Shown in pieces: positions 31,857 to 40,589 of a stretch of 56,418 nt of DNA. How positions within the stretch are numbered: position 1 is the first letter of the stretch; each line of letters opens with the position of its first letter. The stretch comes from RGIG1918 sp045536045. GTDB taxonomy: Bacteria > Cyanobacteriota > Vampirovibrionia > Gastranaerophilales > Gastranaerophilaceae. The notes under the pieces were generated by a model. The model searched no databases. It worked only from the letters and a program-made list of their open reading frames with translations, and was not told the DNA's origin. The translations under genes were made by a program, and so were the position numbers. Location: the NCBI GenBank assembly GCA_045536045.1, contig JAZSMU010000079.1:1-56418 (forward strand), given 5' to 3'.

Positions 31857-32642
31857 ATGTTAAGATCACTTTCAACCGGCGCAACTGGGATGATAGCACA
31901 ACAAACCAACTTAGACGTTATAGCCAACAACATAGCGAACGTCAACACTAATGGTTTTAAAAAGGTTCGTGCAGAATTTCAAGATTTGATTTATCAAAAA
32001 CAAAGAACTGCAGGTGCTCAAGTTGGGCAAGGAACATTTATTCCTGTTGGTTTGGAAGTTGGTCTTGGTGTTAAAACTGCGGCTACTACAAGGATATTTG
32101 ACTCAGGGATTATGACATCAACGGGAAGAGACCTAGATATTGCAATTGAAGGCGATGGTTTTCTTGCAATTACCTTAGATGATGGAACAATTGCCTACAC
32201 AAGAGATGGTGCTCTAAAAATGGATGCGAATGGTCTTTTGGTTACATCTGAAGGTTATCAAACTCAACCACCTATCCAAATCCCTACAAACACAACTTCA
32301 ATCAACATTTCAACTGATGGAAATGTTAATGTAACTGTTGGTTCTCAAACAGAACAAACTCCAGCAGGACAACTTCAATTAATTAAATTCCAAAACCCAT
32401 CTGGGCTTCTTGCAATAGGACACAACCTATATAAAGAAACTCCAGGCTCAGGAACTCCTGTTCCAGGTATTCCAGGGCAAGATGGTTATGGAACAATTCA
32501 ACAATGTTTCTTAGAGGGAAGCAATGTTCAAACTGTTGAAGAATTAGTTAATCTAATTAAGGCAGAAAGAGCATTTGAATCAAACTCAAAAATCATCACT
32601 TCAGCATCAAGCATTTTAGAACAAACAAATAGAATGGTATAA
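31857..32642 (+). CDS. flgG: Flagellar distal-rod protein FlgG
   Basis: Forms the distal rod, the drive shaft crossing the periplasm. Hallmarks: MLRSLSTGATGMIAQQTNLD and VIANNIANVNTNGFKKVRAEFQDL at the N-terminus, GRDLDIAIEGDGFLAI in the core, and FLEGSNVQTVEELVNLIKAE with ERAFESNSKII at the C-terminus, all close to consensus. At 261 aa it is standard length. A gap of 21 nt separates it from flgF and the next gene begins 3 nt after its stop. Confidence 0.95.
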   Translation: MLRSLSTGATGMIAQQTNLDVIANNIANVNTNGFKKVRAEFQDLIYQKQRTAGAQVGQGTFIPVGLEVGLGVKTAATTRIFDSGIMTSTGRDLDIAIEGDGFLAITLDDGTIAYTRDGALKMDANGLLVTSEGYQTQPPIQIPTNTTSINISTDGNVNVTVGSQTEQTPAGQLQLIKFQNPSGLLAIGHNLYKETPGSGTPVPGIPGQDGYGTIQQCFLEGSNVQTVEELVNLIKAERAFESNSKIITSASSILEQTNRMV

Positions 32643-32645
32643 AAA

Positions 32646-33371
32646 TTGAAAAACTTATTTAGGATACTTTTAATAACTGCAATTTTAGGGCTTAATAGCC
32701 TAGCTTTTGCACGTGTTATTGAAAAACCTGAATTAGAAAAATTAATCCAAGAAACACTTTTAGAAGACACATACAAAAATCTTTCAAAATATGGAGATAT
32801 TGAAGTTGATATTAAAGTTGTAAATTTGCCAATTGAAAATTTAACAACTCAAGGTGAAGAGCTTCCAGAAGTTAAAATCACTTCTAATTTTGATAGATTT
32901 TTAACTTATGACATTAAAAAAGTTGTTTTCTTAGAAAATGGAAAAATTCTTAAAACTGTTCCAACAAACATTAGAACTCATGTATTCAAAAATGTTTTAG
33001 TTGCAACAACAAGAATTGGACAATTTGGAGAAGTTAATTCTTCAAACACAAAAATTGCAAGAAAAGAAGTTGGAGTTAATTTGGAAAATATTGTTGAAAA
33101 ATATGACCAAAATAAACCACTAATTGCAGTTAAACCAATTCTTCAAGATAATTTAGTTCTTAAAACTTCAGTTAAGAAAAAACCAGATGTTGTTAAGGAT
33201 ATGGCTGTTAAAATTCAATTCTCTCAAAATTCTAATTTCAATATTGAATTAGATGGAATTGCAAAAAGTGAGGGCAATATTGGAGATATTATTACAGTTA
33301 AAAATCCAACATACAACAAAATTCATACAGCAAGGATAATTAGCCCAAATAGGGTAGAGGTAAGATTATGA
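32646..33371 (+). CDS. flgA: P-ring assembly chaperone FlgA
   Basis: Periplasmic chaperone that assists FlgI polymerisation around the rod. A signal peptide covers about residues 1-22 (ITAILGLNSLAFA). The C-terminal half contains the SAF-like region: VGVNLENIVEKYDQNKPLIA, then VKIQFSQNSNFNIELDGIAKSEGNIGD and the closing VKNPTYNKIHTARIISPNRV, matching the FlgA pattern (G-x-I-G-D-x-I-x-V-x-N). The start is a TTG right after the flgG stop; no ATG fits. Similarity in the N-terminal half is weak, but the position between flgG and flgH supports the call. Confidence 0.85.
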   Translation: MKNLFRILLITAILGLNSLAFARVIEKPELEKLIQETLLEDTYKNLSKYGDIEVDIKVVNLPIENLTTQGEELPEVKITSNFDRFLTYDIKKVVFLENGKILKTVPTNIRTHVFKNVLVATTRIGQFGEVNSSNTKIARKEVGVNLENIVEKYDQNKPLIAVKPILQDNLVLKTSVKKKPDVVKDMAVKIQFSQNSNFNIELDGIAKSEGNIGDIITVKNPTYNKIHTARIISPNRVEVRL

Positions 33372-33979
33372 AAAAACTTATACTGGCACTTAGTTTAATA
33401 ATAGTAGCAACAAATATGTGTATGGCAGAAAGTTTGTTTTCTCTAAACACTCAATATGCAAACTATATTGAGCCAAGACCTTTATATGGCACAGTTAGAG
33501 CAAGAAATGTTGGTGATGTTGTTACCATTATTTTAGAAGAAGCACCAACAATTCAAGATTCTGGTCAATATGAAACTGCCAAAGAATCAAATATTGTAGA
33601 TAATATTTCAACTGCAATTAACACAGTATTCAAAACAGATTTAAGCAATGGATTAAATGGTGCTGGTGGTTCTTTAACTGTTGACGGTGGGACAACTGTT
33701 AAAAGACAACTTTCATTTAAAGACAATGTAGCAGCTCAAGTTGTTCAAGTTTTGCCTAATGGAAATTTATTAGTTCAAGGTAAAAAAGTTCTTTTGAACC
33801 AAAACGAAAGAGTAGATTTAGTTGTTTCTGGAATTGTTGACCCAAGATGGATAAACCAAGCTGGCGAAATTGAATCTGGCAGAGTTTCAAATCTTCAATT
33901 TGCTCTAAATGGTGCAGGCACAGTATCTCGTGGTCAAAACGAAGGCATATTAAACAAATTTATAAGAATGGTATTTTAA
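33368..33979 (+). CDS. flgH: Flagellar L-ring protein FlgH
   Basis: Builds the outer-membrane bushing around the rod, so the organism is a diderm. Signal peptide about 1-20, then SLFSLNTQYANYIEPRPLYG, ARNVGDVVTIILEEAPTI, LTVDGGTTVKRQLSFKDNVAAQVVQVLPNGNLLVQG, NQNERVDLVVSGIVDPRWI and the C-terminal RGQNEGILNKFIRMVF. Length 203 aa is normal. The usual lipobox (L-x-G/A-C) is not seen: the only Cys near the cleavage site is in TNMCMAES, which looks like a signal peptidase I site, so this FlgH may not be lipidated. It overlaps flgA by 4 nt. Confidence 0.93.
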   Translation: MKKLILALSLIIVATNMCMAESLFSLNTQYANYIEPRPLYGTVRARNVGDVVTIILEEAPTIQDSGQYETAKESNIVDNISTAINTVFKTDLSNGLNGAGGSLTVDGGTTVKRQLSFKDNVAAQVVQVLPNGNLLVQGKKVLLNQNERVDLVVSGIVDPRWINQAGEIESGRVSNLQFALNGAGTVSRGQNEGILNKFIRMVF

Positions 33980-33993
33980 TCAAGGATGAAATA

Positions 33994-35112
33994 ATGAAAA
34001 AACTTTTAATTTCAATACTAACAATGATGATAGGGATGATGACAATAATGCCAGCTAGTGCAATTGTTGATTACAGTAACCTTGTTAGATTAAAAGATAT
34101 AACTCATATAAAAGGAGTTCGCGATAACCAAGTTGTTGGCTACGGTATTGTTGTTGGTCTTCAAAACACAGGCGACAACTCTCGTCATACACAAATGACT
34201 GCACAACAAATGCTCCAAAATTTAGGAACAGTTGTTGACCAAGCAAACTACATTCAAAAAGGTGCAGCAGCAGCTGTTATTGTTACTGCTACAATTCCTC
34301 CTTTTGCAAAAAATGGAGATAGAGTTGATGTTACTGTTTCTGCAATGGCTGATGCTAAAAGCTTAAGAGGTGGCGTTCTTGTTCAAACACAATTAAGAGC
34401 TCCAAATGGAGAAATTGTTGCTATTGCTCAAGGTCCTCTAACAGTTGGTGGTGGTGCTAGTGCACAAGCTGGTGGAAATAGTGCGAACAAAGGTGTTACA
34501 ACAACTGCAAGAGTTCCAAACGGAGCAATTATTGAAAGAGATATTTTAACTCAAATTGGAGATGAAACTTCAATAACTCTTTTATTAGACAAATCAGACT
34601 ACACTGAAGCAACAAGAATTGCAAAAGTTGTTTCAAATGCAATTTCTCCAGCAAGAGCTTTAGATGGTGCTTCAATTGAAGTAACTATTCCACAACAATT
34701 TTTAGATAACAGAATTGAATTTTTATCAATTTTAGAAAATATGCAAATCCCACCAGCTAGAGATAAAGCAAGAATTGTTATAAATGAAAGAACAGGAACA
34801 GTTGTTATAGGTGCTGATGTTAAGCTTATGCCAACTGCTGTGGCTCATGGTGGAATTACAGTAACAATTAAAGCAACAAACACAGTTTCTCAACCAAATG
34901 CATTTTCTAGAGGAGAAACAGTTGGTGTTCAAAACGCTGAAGTTGATATTAAAGAAAAAGAAGCAAGCTTGGTTGAATTAAGTGGAAATTCAACTTTAGG
35001 AGAGCTTGTTGGTGCACTTAATGCAATTGGTGTTAAGCCATCAGACTTGATTGCAATTATTCAAGCACTTAAAACATCTGGTAGCTTAAACGCAGAAGTG
35101 GAGATGATTTAA
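33994..35112 (+). CDS. flgI: Flagellar P-ring protein FlgI
   Basis: Forms the periplasmic ring bound to peptidoglycan. A signal peptide (about 1-23) is followed by RLKDITHIKGVRDNQVVGYG, VVGLQNTGDNSRHTQMTAQQ, VIVTATIPPFAKNGDRVDVTVSAMADAKSLRGG, and near the C-terminus ARIVINERTGTVVIGADVKL and VVELSGNSTLGELVGALNAIGVKP-like segments. All are typical, and 372 aa is standard. AAGGATGAAATA lies upstream of the start; flgJ begins at the last base of the stop. Confidence 0.96.
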   Translation: MKKLLISILTMMIGMMTIMPASAIVDYSNLVRLKDITHIKGVRDNQVVGYGIVVGLQNTGDNSRHTQMTAQQMLQNLGTVVDQANYIQKGAAAAVIVTATIPPFAKNGDRVDVTVSAMADAKSLRGGVLVQTQLRAPNGEIVAIAQGPLTVGGGASAQAGGNSANKGVTTTARVPNGAIIERDILTQIGDETSITLLLDKSDYTEATRIAKVVSNAISPARALDGASIEVTIPQQFLDNRIEFLSILENMQIPPARDKARIVINERTGTVVIGADVKLMPTAVAHGGITVTIKATNTVSQPNAFSRGETVGVQNAEVDIKEKEASLVELSGNSTLGELVGALNAIGVKPSDLIAIIQALKTSGSLNAEVEMI

Positions 35113-35444
35113 TGAGCATGAATATCAATAATGCAAATTACATAACAACAGGAGGTGTTAGTCTAGATTCTCTAGACACAGTTAGAAACCCAAATTTAAC
35201 TGGGAAACAACAGCTCCAAAAGGTTTCTAAAGAATTTGAGGCAATATTTGTTGCAAAAATGCTCTCAACTCTTGATAAAACAGTTGATAGAGAAAATTCA
35301 ATGTTTAAAGAATCTAAATATATGGATAGCTTAAAGTCAGTTATGTATGCAGACATTGGCAAAAATATTGCAAATAGCCCAACAACTTCAATAGGAATTG
35401 CAAAACAAATATACGAACAAATGCAACACACAGTTTCAGACTAA
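35112..35444 (+). CDS. flgJ: FlgJ rod-binding domain protein (no muramidase domain)
   Basis: A 110-aa protein corresponding to the N-terminal rod-capping half of FlgJ: LQKVSKEFEAIFVAKMLSTL, then SMFKESKYMDSLKSVMYADI, and IGIAKQIYEQMQ. The enterobacterial FlgJ is about 313 aa and carries a C-terminal glucosaminidase; here that activity is most likely supplied by the SLT enzyme at the head of the operon. The start overlaps the flgI stop (TAATG). It has no signal peptide, as expected for a flagellar export substrate. Confidence 0.92.
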   Translation: MSMNINNANYITTGGVSLDSLDTVRNPNLTGKQQLQKVSKEFEAIFVAKMLSTLDKTVDRENSMFKESKYMDSLKSVMYADIGKNIANSPTTSIGIAKQIYEQMQHTVSD

Positions 35445-35457
35445 AAAAGGATAAAGG

Positions 35458-35769
35458 ATGACATCAATAGGCTCTAATATTACATCAACAATAGCGAACA
35501 ACATAGGCTCACTTAGACTTCAAACAGCTAGAAACACTTATTCTAATGTTATGAAGCCTAAAGCAGTTGATGAAGAATACATTTATAACGAAGTTAAAAA
35601 GCCAACAGAAAATTTAACTTCAACAAGCCCAATATATTCAAGATTTACATCTTCTCAAATTCAAGAAATGAAAGAAATTTCAATTTCTATGGGCGAAAAC
35701 TTAACTGATGAAGATATTCAATACGCACTTAAATACGGCAGAAGTGTTATTGCAGATTACTCTGTGTAA
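35458..35769 (+). CDS. Unknown flagellar-operon protein (FlgM position)
   Basis: I do not recognise this 103-aa family with confidence. It lies between flgJ and flgN, where FlgM, the anti-sigma factor of FliA, is often encoded. The N-terminus is Ser/Asn-rich and likely disordered (SIGSNITSTIANNIGSL), and the C-terminal 45 residues form two or three helices (SSQIQEMKEISISMG, LTDEDIQYALKYGRSVI), a layout like FlgM. The sequence does not match the FlgM consensus clearly, so the call is by position only. AAAAGGATAAAGG lies upstream of the start. Confidence 0.55.
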   Translation: MTSIGSNITSTIANNIGSLRLQTARNTYSNVMKPKAVDEEYIYNEVKKPTENLTSTSPIYSRFTSSQIQEMKEISISMGENLTDEDIQYALKYGRSVIADYSV

Positions 35770-35779
35770 GGAGAAAAAC

Positions 35780-36190
35780 ATGGAAGTTAAAGAAAACAAC
35801 TTAACAGAAAAATTAATAGAAACATATGAAAGCTTAGTTGAGCTTCAAAAAGAGAAAAAAAGAATATTAGAAAAACACGAAATAGATAAATTAGGAAGCA
35901 TAGATGAAAGAATTTTGTCTTTGTACAATAGAGCAACAATAATTGCAGATAAAAGAGAATCTGTTAAGCCAAATGATGAAGAAAAGAAAAAAATTAAGGC
36001 TCTTTATCAAGAGATTAGCAAGCTAGAAAATCTTAATCAGGCTTTAATTAAATATTCTCTAAATTTAATTAACAATATTTTTGAAGGAATTATGAAAATA
36101 GCTTCTGTTAAAACAACAGAATACACAAGAGACGGAAAAAGCACAAAAACAGACGAACTAAACCTATCATCAATAGTTGAGGAGGCTTAA
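35780..36190 (+). CDS. flgN: FlgN-like export chaperone
   Basis: A 136-aa helical protein from the ATG at 35780, selected because AAGGAG lies just upstream; an earlier in-frame ATG would overlap the preceding gene by 62 nt. The heptad-rich start LTEKLIETYESLVELQKEKK and LGSIDERILSLYNRATIIADK match FlgN, which guards the junction proteins FlgK and FlgL before export. Those two genes follow at once. The C-terminal tail is polar, as in FlgN where it binds the substrate. Sequence conservation in FlgN is low, so the neighbours carry much of the evidence. Confidence 0.78.
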   Translation: MEVKENNLTEKLIETYESLVELQKEKKRILEKHEIDKLGSIDERILSLYNRATIIADKRESVKPNDEEKKKIKALYQEISKLENLNQALIKYSLNLINNIFEGIMKIASVKTTEYTRDGKSTKTDELNLSSIVEEA

Positions 36191-37764
36191 TGACATTAAT
36201 ACAATCAATGAATATAGCTAGAGAATCGCTTGTTAACAACCAATATGCTTTAACGGTTGTTTCTCACAACGTTGCAAACGTAAATACTGAAGGCTACGCA
36301 AGACAACGTGCAGTTTTTGAAGAAATAAACAACGCATACCCTGGAAATGGCGTTGCAGCTGTTGTTTATGGAATGGGTGGTGCTAAGCTTCAAGGAATAG
36401 AAAGCTATGCAGATTCTGCCCTAAGTGAAGCAGTGCGTGCTGCAAATTCTGAGGCTGAATATTTTAACCAGCTTGCAAGTATGATGGGCGATATTGAAAC
36501 AATAGTAGACCAATTAGGAGATGATGGACTTTTAGCAAGTTTTACAGAATTTTATACTGCTTGCCAAAACCTAACAAACTCTCCAACAGATTCTTCAACA
36601 CGCCAATCTTACTATATTGCAGCTAAAAATTTATGCGAAGAATTTAACTTTTTATCAACATCATTAACCGATAAAAAAGAAGAAATTGCAGGAAATTATC
36701 AACTTACATCAACTGCACAACATAGTGCAATCGCAATGAATGTAGATATTTTGAATAAAAAATTAGAAGAATTAGCAGAATTAAATACACAAATTACTAA
36801 AATGTCTTCTTCAATTACAGGTTCAACAAACACACTTGTAGATAAAAGAGATGCACTTTTAGAAGAAATTTCTAGCCTAATTCCTATTCAAACAAAAGAA
36901 GAGCCTTATGGTGCTGTTACAGTTATCTTAAACGGCGTTGGGCTTATTCGTTCAACAAAAGTAATCAATGAGCTTCAAGTAGTTTCTGGCAATTCTTATG
37001 ATGAACCAATTATCATTCAAGCAGTTAGCAAACAAAACGGCGAAATTGCTGCTCCAAACTTAAACGCTGCTTTTGAAGAAAAAGGTGCAATTGGTGCACA
37101 AATTGCAATGGTAACAACTCGCGAGGGTCATATATCTATCAATACTCTTTTAGATAACTTAGATAACCTTGCAAACAATTTTGCTGCAACAATGAACTCT
37201 ATTCAAACATATTCTAATGGTGATGTTAAAGCTTGTTATTTAACTCTTGATGCTAATGGTAACACTGTTTTATCAGACGCAACACCACCAGCATTATTTG
37301 TTGGAGTTGGTGCTGCTGGCATTCAAGTTAATGAAGAAATTAAATTAGATTACAACAAAATCGCAGCAGCAAGAGTTGATACATCTTTGGCTGATTGGAA
37401 CAAAAATGTTGGCAACTCTTCAAATGCTTTATTAATGTCTGAATCAAGAAACGAATATGTAGTTGATACAACAGGTGGAACAGCAGCAGGCGTTGTTCCA
37501 TTAAATCCTGATGCAAAAGTGCATGATTTCTTGATTTCAGTTACAACAGATTTTGCAGCTCAATTAGCTGATATAAATTCTAAAAAAGATGTTCATGACG
37601 CTATTTTGACATCTGTTTTAGATGAGAGAAGTGGCTCAATTGCTGTAAATTTAGATGAAGAATTAGCAGATATGATTAGATATCAAAGAGCTTACGAGGC
37701 TTCTGCTAGAGTATTTTCAACTTCAAACGAAGCCTTGCAAACACTTATGACTTTAGGAGATTAA
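36190..37764 (+). CDS. flgK: Flagellar hook-associated protein FlgK
   Basis: First junction protein between hook and filament. The axial N-terminal motif is MTLIQSMNIARESLVNNQYA, VVSHNVANVNTEGYARQRAVF, followed by GGAKLQGIESYADSALSEAV. The C-terminus has SVLDERSGSIAVNLDEELAD and MIRYQRAYEASARVFSTSNE, typical of FlgK. At 524 aa it is of usual size. The start codon overlaps the flgN stop (TAATG), and flgL begins 3 nt after its own stop. Confidence 0.95.
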   Translation: MTLIQSMNIARESLVNNQYALTVVSHNVANVNTEGYARQRAVFEEINNAYPGNGVAAVVYGMGGAKLQGIESYADSALSEAVRAANSEAEYFNQLASMMGDIETIVDQLGDDGLLASFTEFYTACQNLTNSPTDSSTRQSYYIAAKNLCEEFNFLSTSLTDKKEEIAGNYQLTSTAQHSAIAMNVDILNKKLEELAELNTQITKMSSSITGSTNTLVDKRDALLEEISSLIPIQTKEEPYGAVTVILNGVGLIRSTKVINELQVVSGNSYDEPIIIQAVSKQNGEIAAPNLNAAFEEKGAIGAQIAMVTTREGHISINTLLDNLDNLANNFAATMNSIQTYSNGDVKACYLTLDANGNTVLSDATPPALFVGVGAAGIQVNEEIKLDYNKIAAARVDTSLADWNKNVGNSSNALLMSESRNEYVVDTTGGTAAGVVPLNPDAKVHDFLISVTTDFAAQLADINSKKDVHDAILTSVLDERSGSIAVNLDEELADMIRYQRAYEASARVFSTSNEALQTLMTLGD

Positions 37765-37767
37765 TAA

Positions 37768-38682
37768 ATGGCTATTAGAATTTCAAATAATATGATAAGC
37801 TCCGTAATGCTTAAAAACTCAACAGAAGCAACGGCAAAACAATATAAAATTCAGCAACAAATAACTTCTGGTCATAAATTTCAAGTGTCTAGCGAAAATC
37901 CTTATGACGCTATGCAAACTTTAAGAATTACAGAGCAATTATCACAACTTAATGATTGGAAAAATAACCTTGCAAATGCACAAGACCAGCTAGAAATGTC
38001 ATATGATACTCTAACTTTGGTTGAAGAAAATCTGCAAAGAATAAACGACTTAACTATTCAGCTTGCAAATGGAATTAATTCTCATGAAACAAATAGCTCA
38101 ATTATGGCTGAAATTAACCAAAGAGCAAAAACTCTAGAAGGTCTTGCAAACACTCAATATCAAGGCGATTATATTTTTGGTGGTTCAAACACAAAAAACC
38201 CACCATACACCCTTGCAGATGATTTTTCTGTTACATACGGTGGAAGCACCAATGACCAAAATTGGCAAAAAATGCTTGAAGTTTCACAAGGGGAAGAGCT
38301 TCAAACCAATGTTTTAGGCATAAATGTTTTTGGAGATGACACATCTGGTGTATTTAAAGCAATTAAAGATTTGAATACAATTTTTGCAACTCAACCATTA
38401 GATGTTGAAGCAGTTTTAGGAGTTGAAGAACAAATTCAAGGCAGTATTATAAGCATTACAGATTCAATGTCTGAATTGGGTGCTTATTCAAGCAGAGTTA
38501 ATGTTGCCCAATCTATTAATGAAAAAATTTCAACAAGATTAACAACAAATAGGTCAAATGTTTATGATACAGACTTAGTCCAAGCAGCTTCAGACTTAAC
38601 TCTTGCACAAAGCTCTCTAAGGGCAACTTTGCAAGTTAGTGCATTGCTTTTAGGTGGAACTTCACTTTTAGACTTTATTTAA
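37768..38682 (+). CDS. flgL: Flagellar hook-filament junction protein FlgL
   Basis: Second junction protein, flagellin-like in both termini: MAIRISNNMISSVMLKNSTEA, QISTG-like segment QQQITSGHKFQVSSENPYDA and LQRINDLTIQLANG at the N-terminus; LGAYSSRVNVAQSINEKIST and LVQAASDLTLAQSSLRATLQ at the C-terminus. Length 304 aa is normal. It is the last gene of the operon and is followed by a strong terminator at 38712. Flagellin itself is not encoded in the window. Confidence 0.94.
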   Translation: MAIRISNNMISSVMLKNSTEATAKQYKIQQQITSGHKFQVSSENPYDAMQTLRITEQLSQLNDWKNNLANAQDQLEMSYDTLTLVEENLQRINDLTIQLANGINSHETNSSIMAEINQRAKTLEGLANTQYQGDYIFGGSNTKNPPYTLADDFSVTYGGSTNDQNWQKMLEVSQGEELQTNVLGINVFGDDTSGVFKAIKDLNTIFATQPLDVEAVLGVEEQIQGSIISITDSMSELGAYSSRVNVAQSINEKISTRLTTNRSNVYDTDLVQAASDLTLAQSSLRATLQVSALLLGGTSLLDFI

Positions 38683-38711
38683 AAACAATAATAATACTTA
38701 CCATACCAACC

Positions 38712-38735
38712 AGCTCGCTTTTTTGCGAGCTTTTT
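38712..38735 (+). terminator. Terminator of the flagellar operon
   Basis: Perfect 7-bp stem AGCTCGC/GCGAGCT with a T6 loop followed by a TTTTT run, 30 nt after the flgL stop. Confidence 0.93.
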
Positions 38736-38832
38736 ATTTGATTAAAATTTAATAAAATGTAAAAGTATTCCCAAAAAATAAGAATTATGATAATATTTTA
38801 GAGTTAATAGAATTAGTTAAAAGGGATTAGAT

Positions 38833-40521
38833 ATGTCATTACCAAAAGTCGCATATTTTTCAATGGAAATAGCAATTGACCAAGCACTTTCAACTTATTC
38901 AGGTGGCCTTGGGTTTTTGGCAGGTTCTCATATGCAATCTGCAGGACACCTTCAACTACCTATGGTTGGTGTTACAATGTTATGGTCTTTCGGATATTAT
39001 GACCAAAGAATTGGTTCAGACAACCAAGTTGAAGTTGCATATATTAGAAAATCTTATGATTATTTAACAGATTTAAATGTTCAAACAACAGTTAAAATCT
39101 TTGGCGAAGATGTTATTGTTAAAGTGTTCAAACTAGAGCCAGAAACATTTAACACTTGCCCAATTTATCTTTTAACAACTGATGTTGAAGGAAACTCAGA
39201 ATTTGGCAGAAGAATTACTCATAAATTATATGATGGTGATGAAAGAATTAGAATTGCTCAAGAAGCAGTTTTAGGTATTGGTGGTGTTCGTTTATTGCAA
39301 GAAGTTGGATACAAATTTGATGTTATCCATATGAACGAAGGACATGCATTGCCTGCTGCATTTGAGCTATTAAGACAATTTAACGGCGACTTAAATGAAG
39401 TAAAGAAAAGAACAGTATTTACAACTCACACACCAGTTGCTGCTGGAAACGAAGTTCACTGGGTTGATACATTATTAGAAGGTGGTTTCTTCTCAGGTTG
39501 CCCAAGACAAAACGCAGTTGAATTAGGTGGAGAAAACTTCTCTCTAACAGTTGCAGCTTTAAGAATGTCAAGAATTGCAAACGCAGTTTCTCAACTTCAT
39601 GGTCTTGTTGCAAATAAAATGTGGGATTGGGTTGCAGGCAGATGCCCAATTAAAGCAATTACAAACGCAGTTAACCTACACTATTGGCAAGATAATAGAA
39701 TTAATGGTCATTTAGACGACAAATCAATTTTAGACGCTAAACTTGAAATGAAAAAAGACCTTTGCCAATATATTGCAGATACAACAGGCAAACGCTTTGA
39801 CCCTAATGTTCTTACAATTACTTGGGCAAGAAGATTTGCAGATTACAAACGTGCTTGGTTAATCTTGATGGATAAACCACGTATTGAAAAATTATTAAAT
39901 GAAAACAAAGTTCAAATCATCTTTGCTGGTAAATTCCACCCAGATGACACTATGGGCAAAGAAATGTTCAACAAAATCTTGAAAGAATCTGAAACAATGA
40001 AAAATGTTGTTGTTCTTCCAGGATATGAGCTTGCACTTTCTGCAAAACTTAAAAAAGGTTCAGATATTTGGTTGAACACACCACTAAGACCATTTGAAGC
40101 TTCTGGTACTTCTGGTATGTCAGCTAACATGAATGGTGCTTTGCACTTATCAATTCTAGATGGTTGGACAGTTGAAGGCACTTGGAATGGTATCAACGGA
40201 TACACTGTTGAATATCCTGGTCTTGATGATGAAATTCCATGGGAAGAAAGACACTGGAAAGACCACAAATGTGTTATGGATATTCTTGAAAACAAAATTA
40301 TCCCAACATATTATGAAAACAAAGCAGAATGGGCAAGACTTATGCGTCAAGCCATTAGGTCTTCTGAAGCGTATTTCAACTCTGATAGAATGGTTGTTGA
40401 ATACTACAACAGAATCTACAAACCAATTGCTACAAGAGGTCAAGGTACTGAAACAGATGAAGATGTTAGAATTGGTGAAAATCCAAATCTAGATGCTTGG
40501 ACATTCTCTAATATAAAATAA
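38833..40521 (+). CDS. Short alpha-glucan phosphorylase homologue lacking the PLP lysine
   Basis: A 562-aa GT35-type protein of the short (archaeal-like) glycogen phosphorylase group. Conserved parts: YFSMEIAIDQALSTYSGGLG, the active-site region MNEGHALPAAFELL, TTHTPVAAGNEVH, VSQLHGLVANKMW, TWARRFADYKRAWLIL, GKFHPDDTMGKEMF and WLNTPLRPFEASGTSGM. In true phosphorylases the next residues are K-A-x-x-NG, the Lys binding pyridoxal phosphate; here they are S-A-N-M-NG, with Ser430 (codon TCA at 40120) replacing it. LAGDH also reads LAGSH. Without PLP, phosphorolysis as known is not expected; it may be a glycosyltransferase or regulator. It sits alone behind the flagellar operon. Confidence 0.85.
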   Translation: MSLPKVAYFSMEIAIDQALSTYSGGLGFLAGSHMQSAGHLQLPMVGVTMLWSFGYYDQRIGSDNQVEVAYIRKSYDYLTDLNVQTTVKIFGEDVIVKVFKLEPETFNTCPIYLLTTDVEGNSEFGRRITHKLYDGDERIRIAQEAVLGIGGVRLLQEVGYKFDVIHMNEGHALPAAFELLRQFNGDLNEVKKRTVFTTHTPVAAGNEVHWVDTLLEGGFFSGCPRQNAVELGGENFSLTVAALRMSRIANAVSQLHGLVANKMWDWVAGRCPIKAITNAVNLHYWQDNRINGHLDDKSILDAKLEMKKDLCQYIADTTGKRFDPNVLTITWARRFADYKRAWLILMDKPRIEKLLNENKVQIIFAGKFHPDDTMGKEMFNKILKESETMKNVVVLPGYELALSAKLKKGSDIWLNTPLRPFEASGTSGMSANMNGALHLSILDGWTVEGTWNGINGYTVEYPGLDDEIPWEERHWKDHKCVMDILENKIIPTYYENKAEWARLMRQAIRSSEAYFNSDRMVVEYYNRIYKPIATRGQGTETDEDVRIGENPNLDAWTFSNIK

Positions 40522-40589
40522 TTGTTAAGTAATTTGAAAAATCTCTGAAATAGTATAGTATAAAAAAATAAGTGCACTTCAGGGATATA

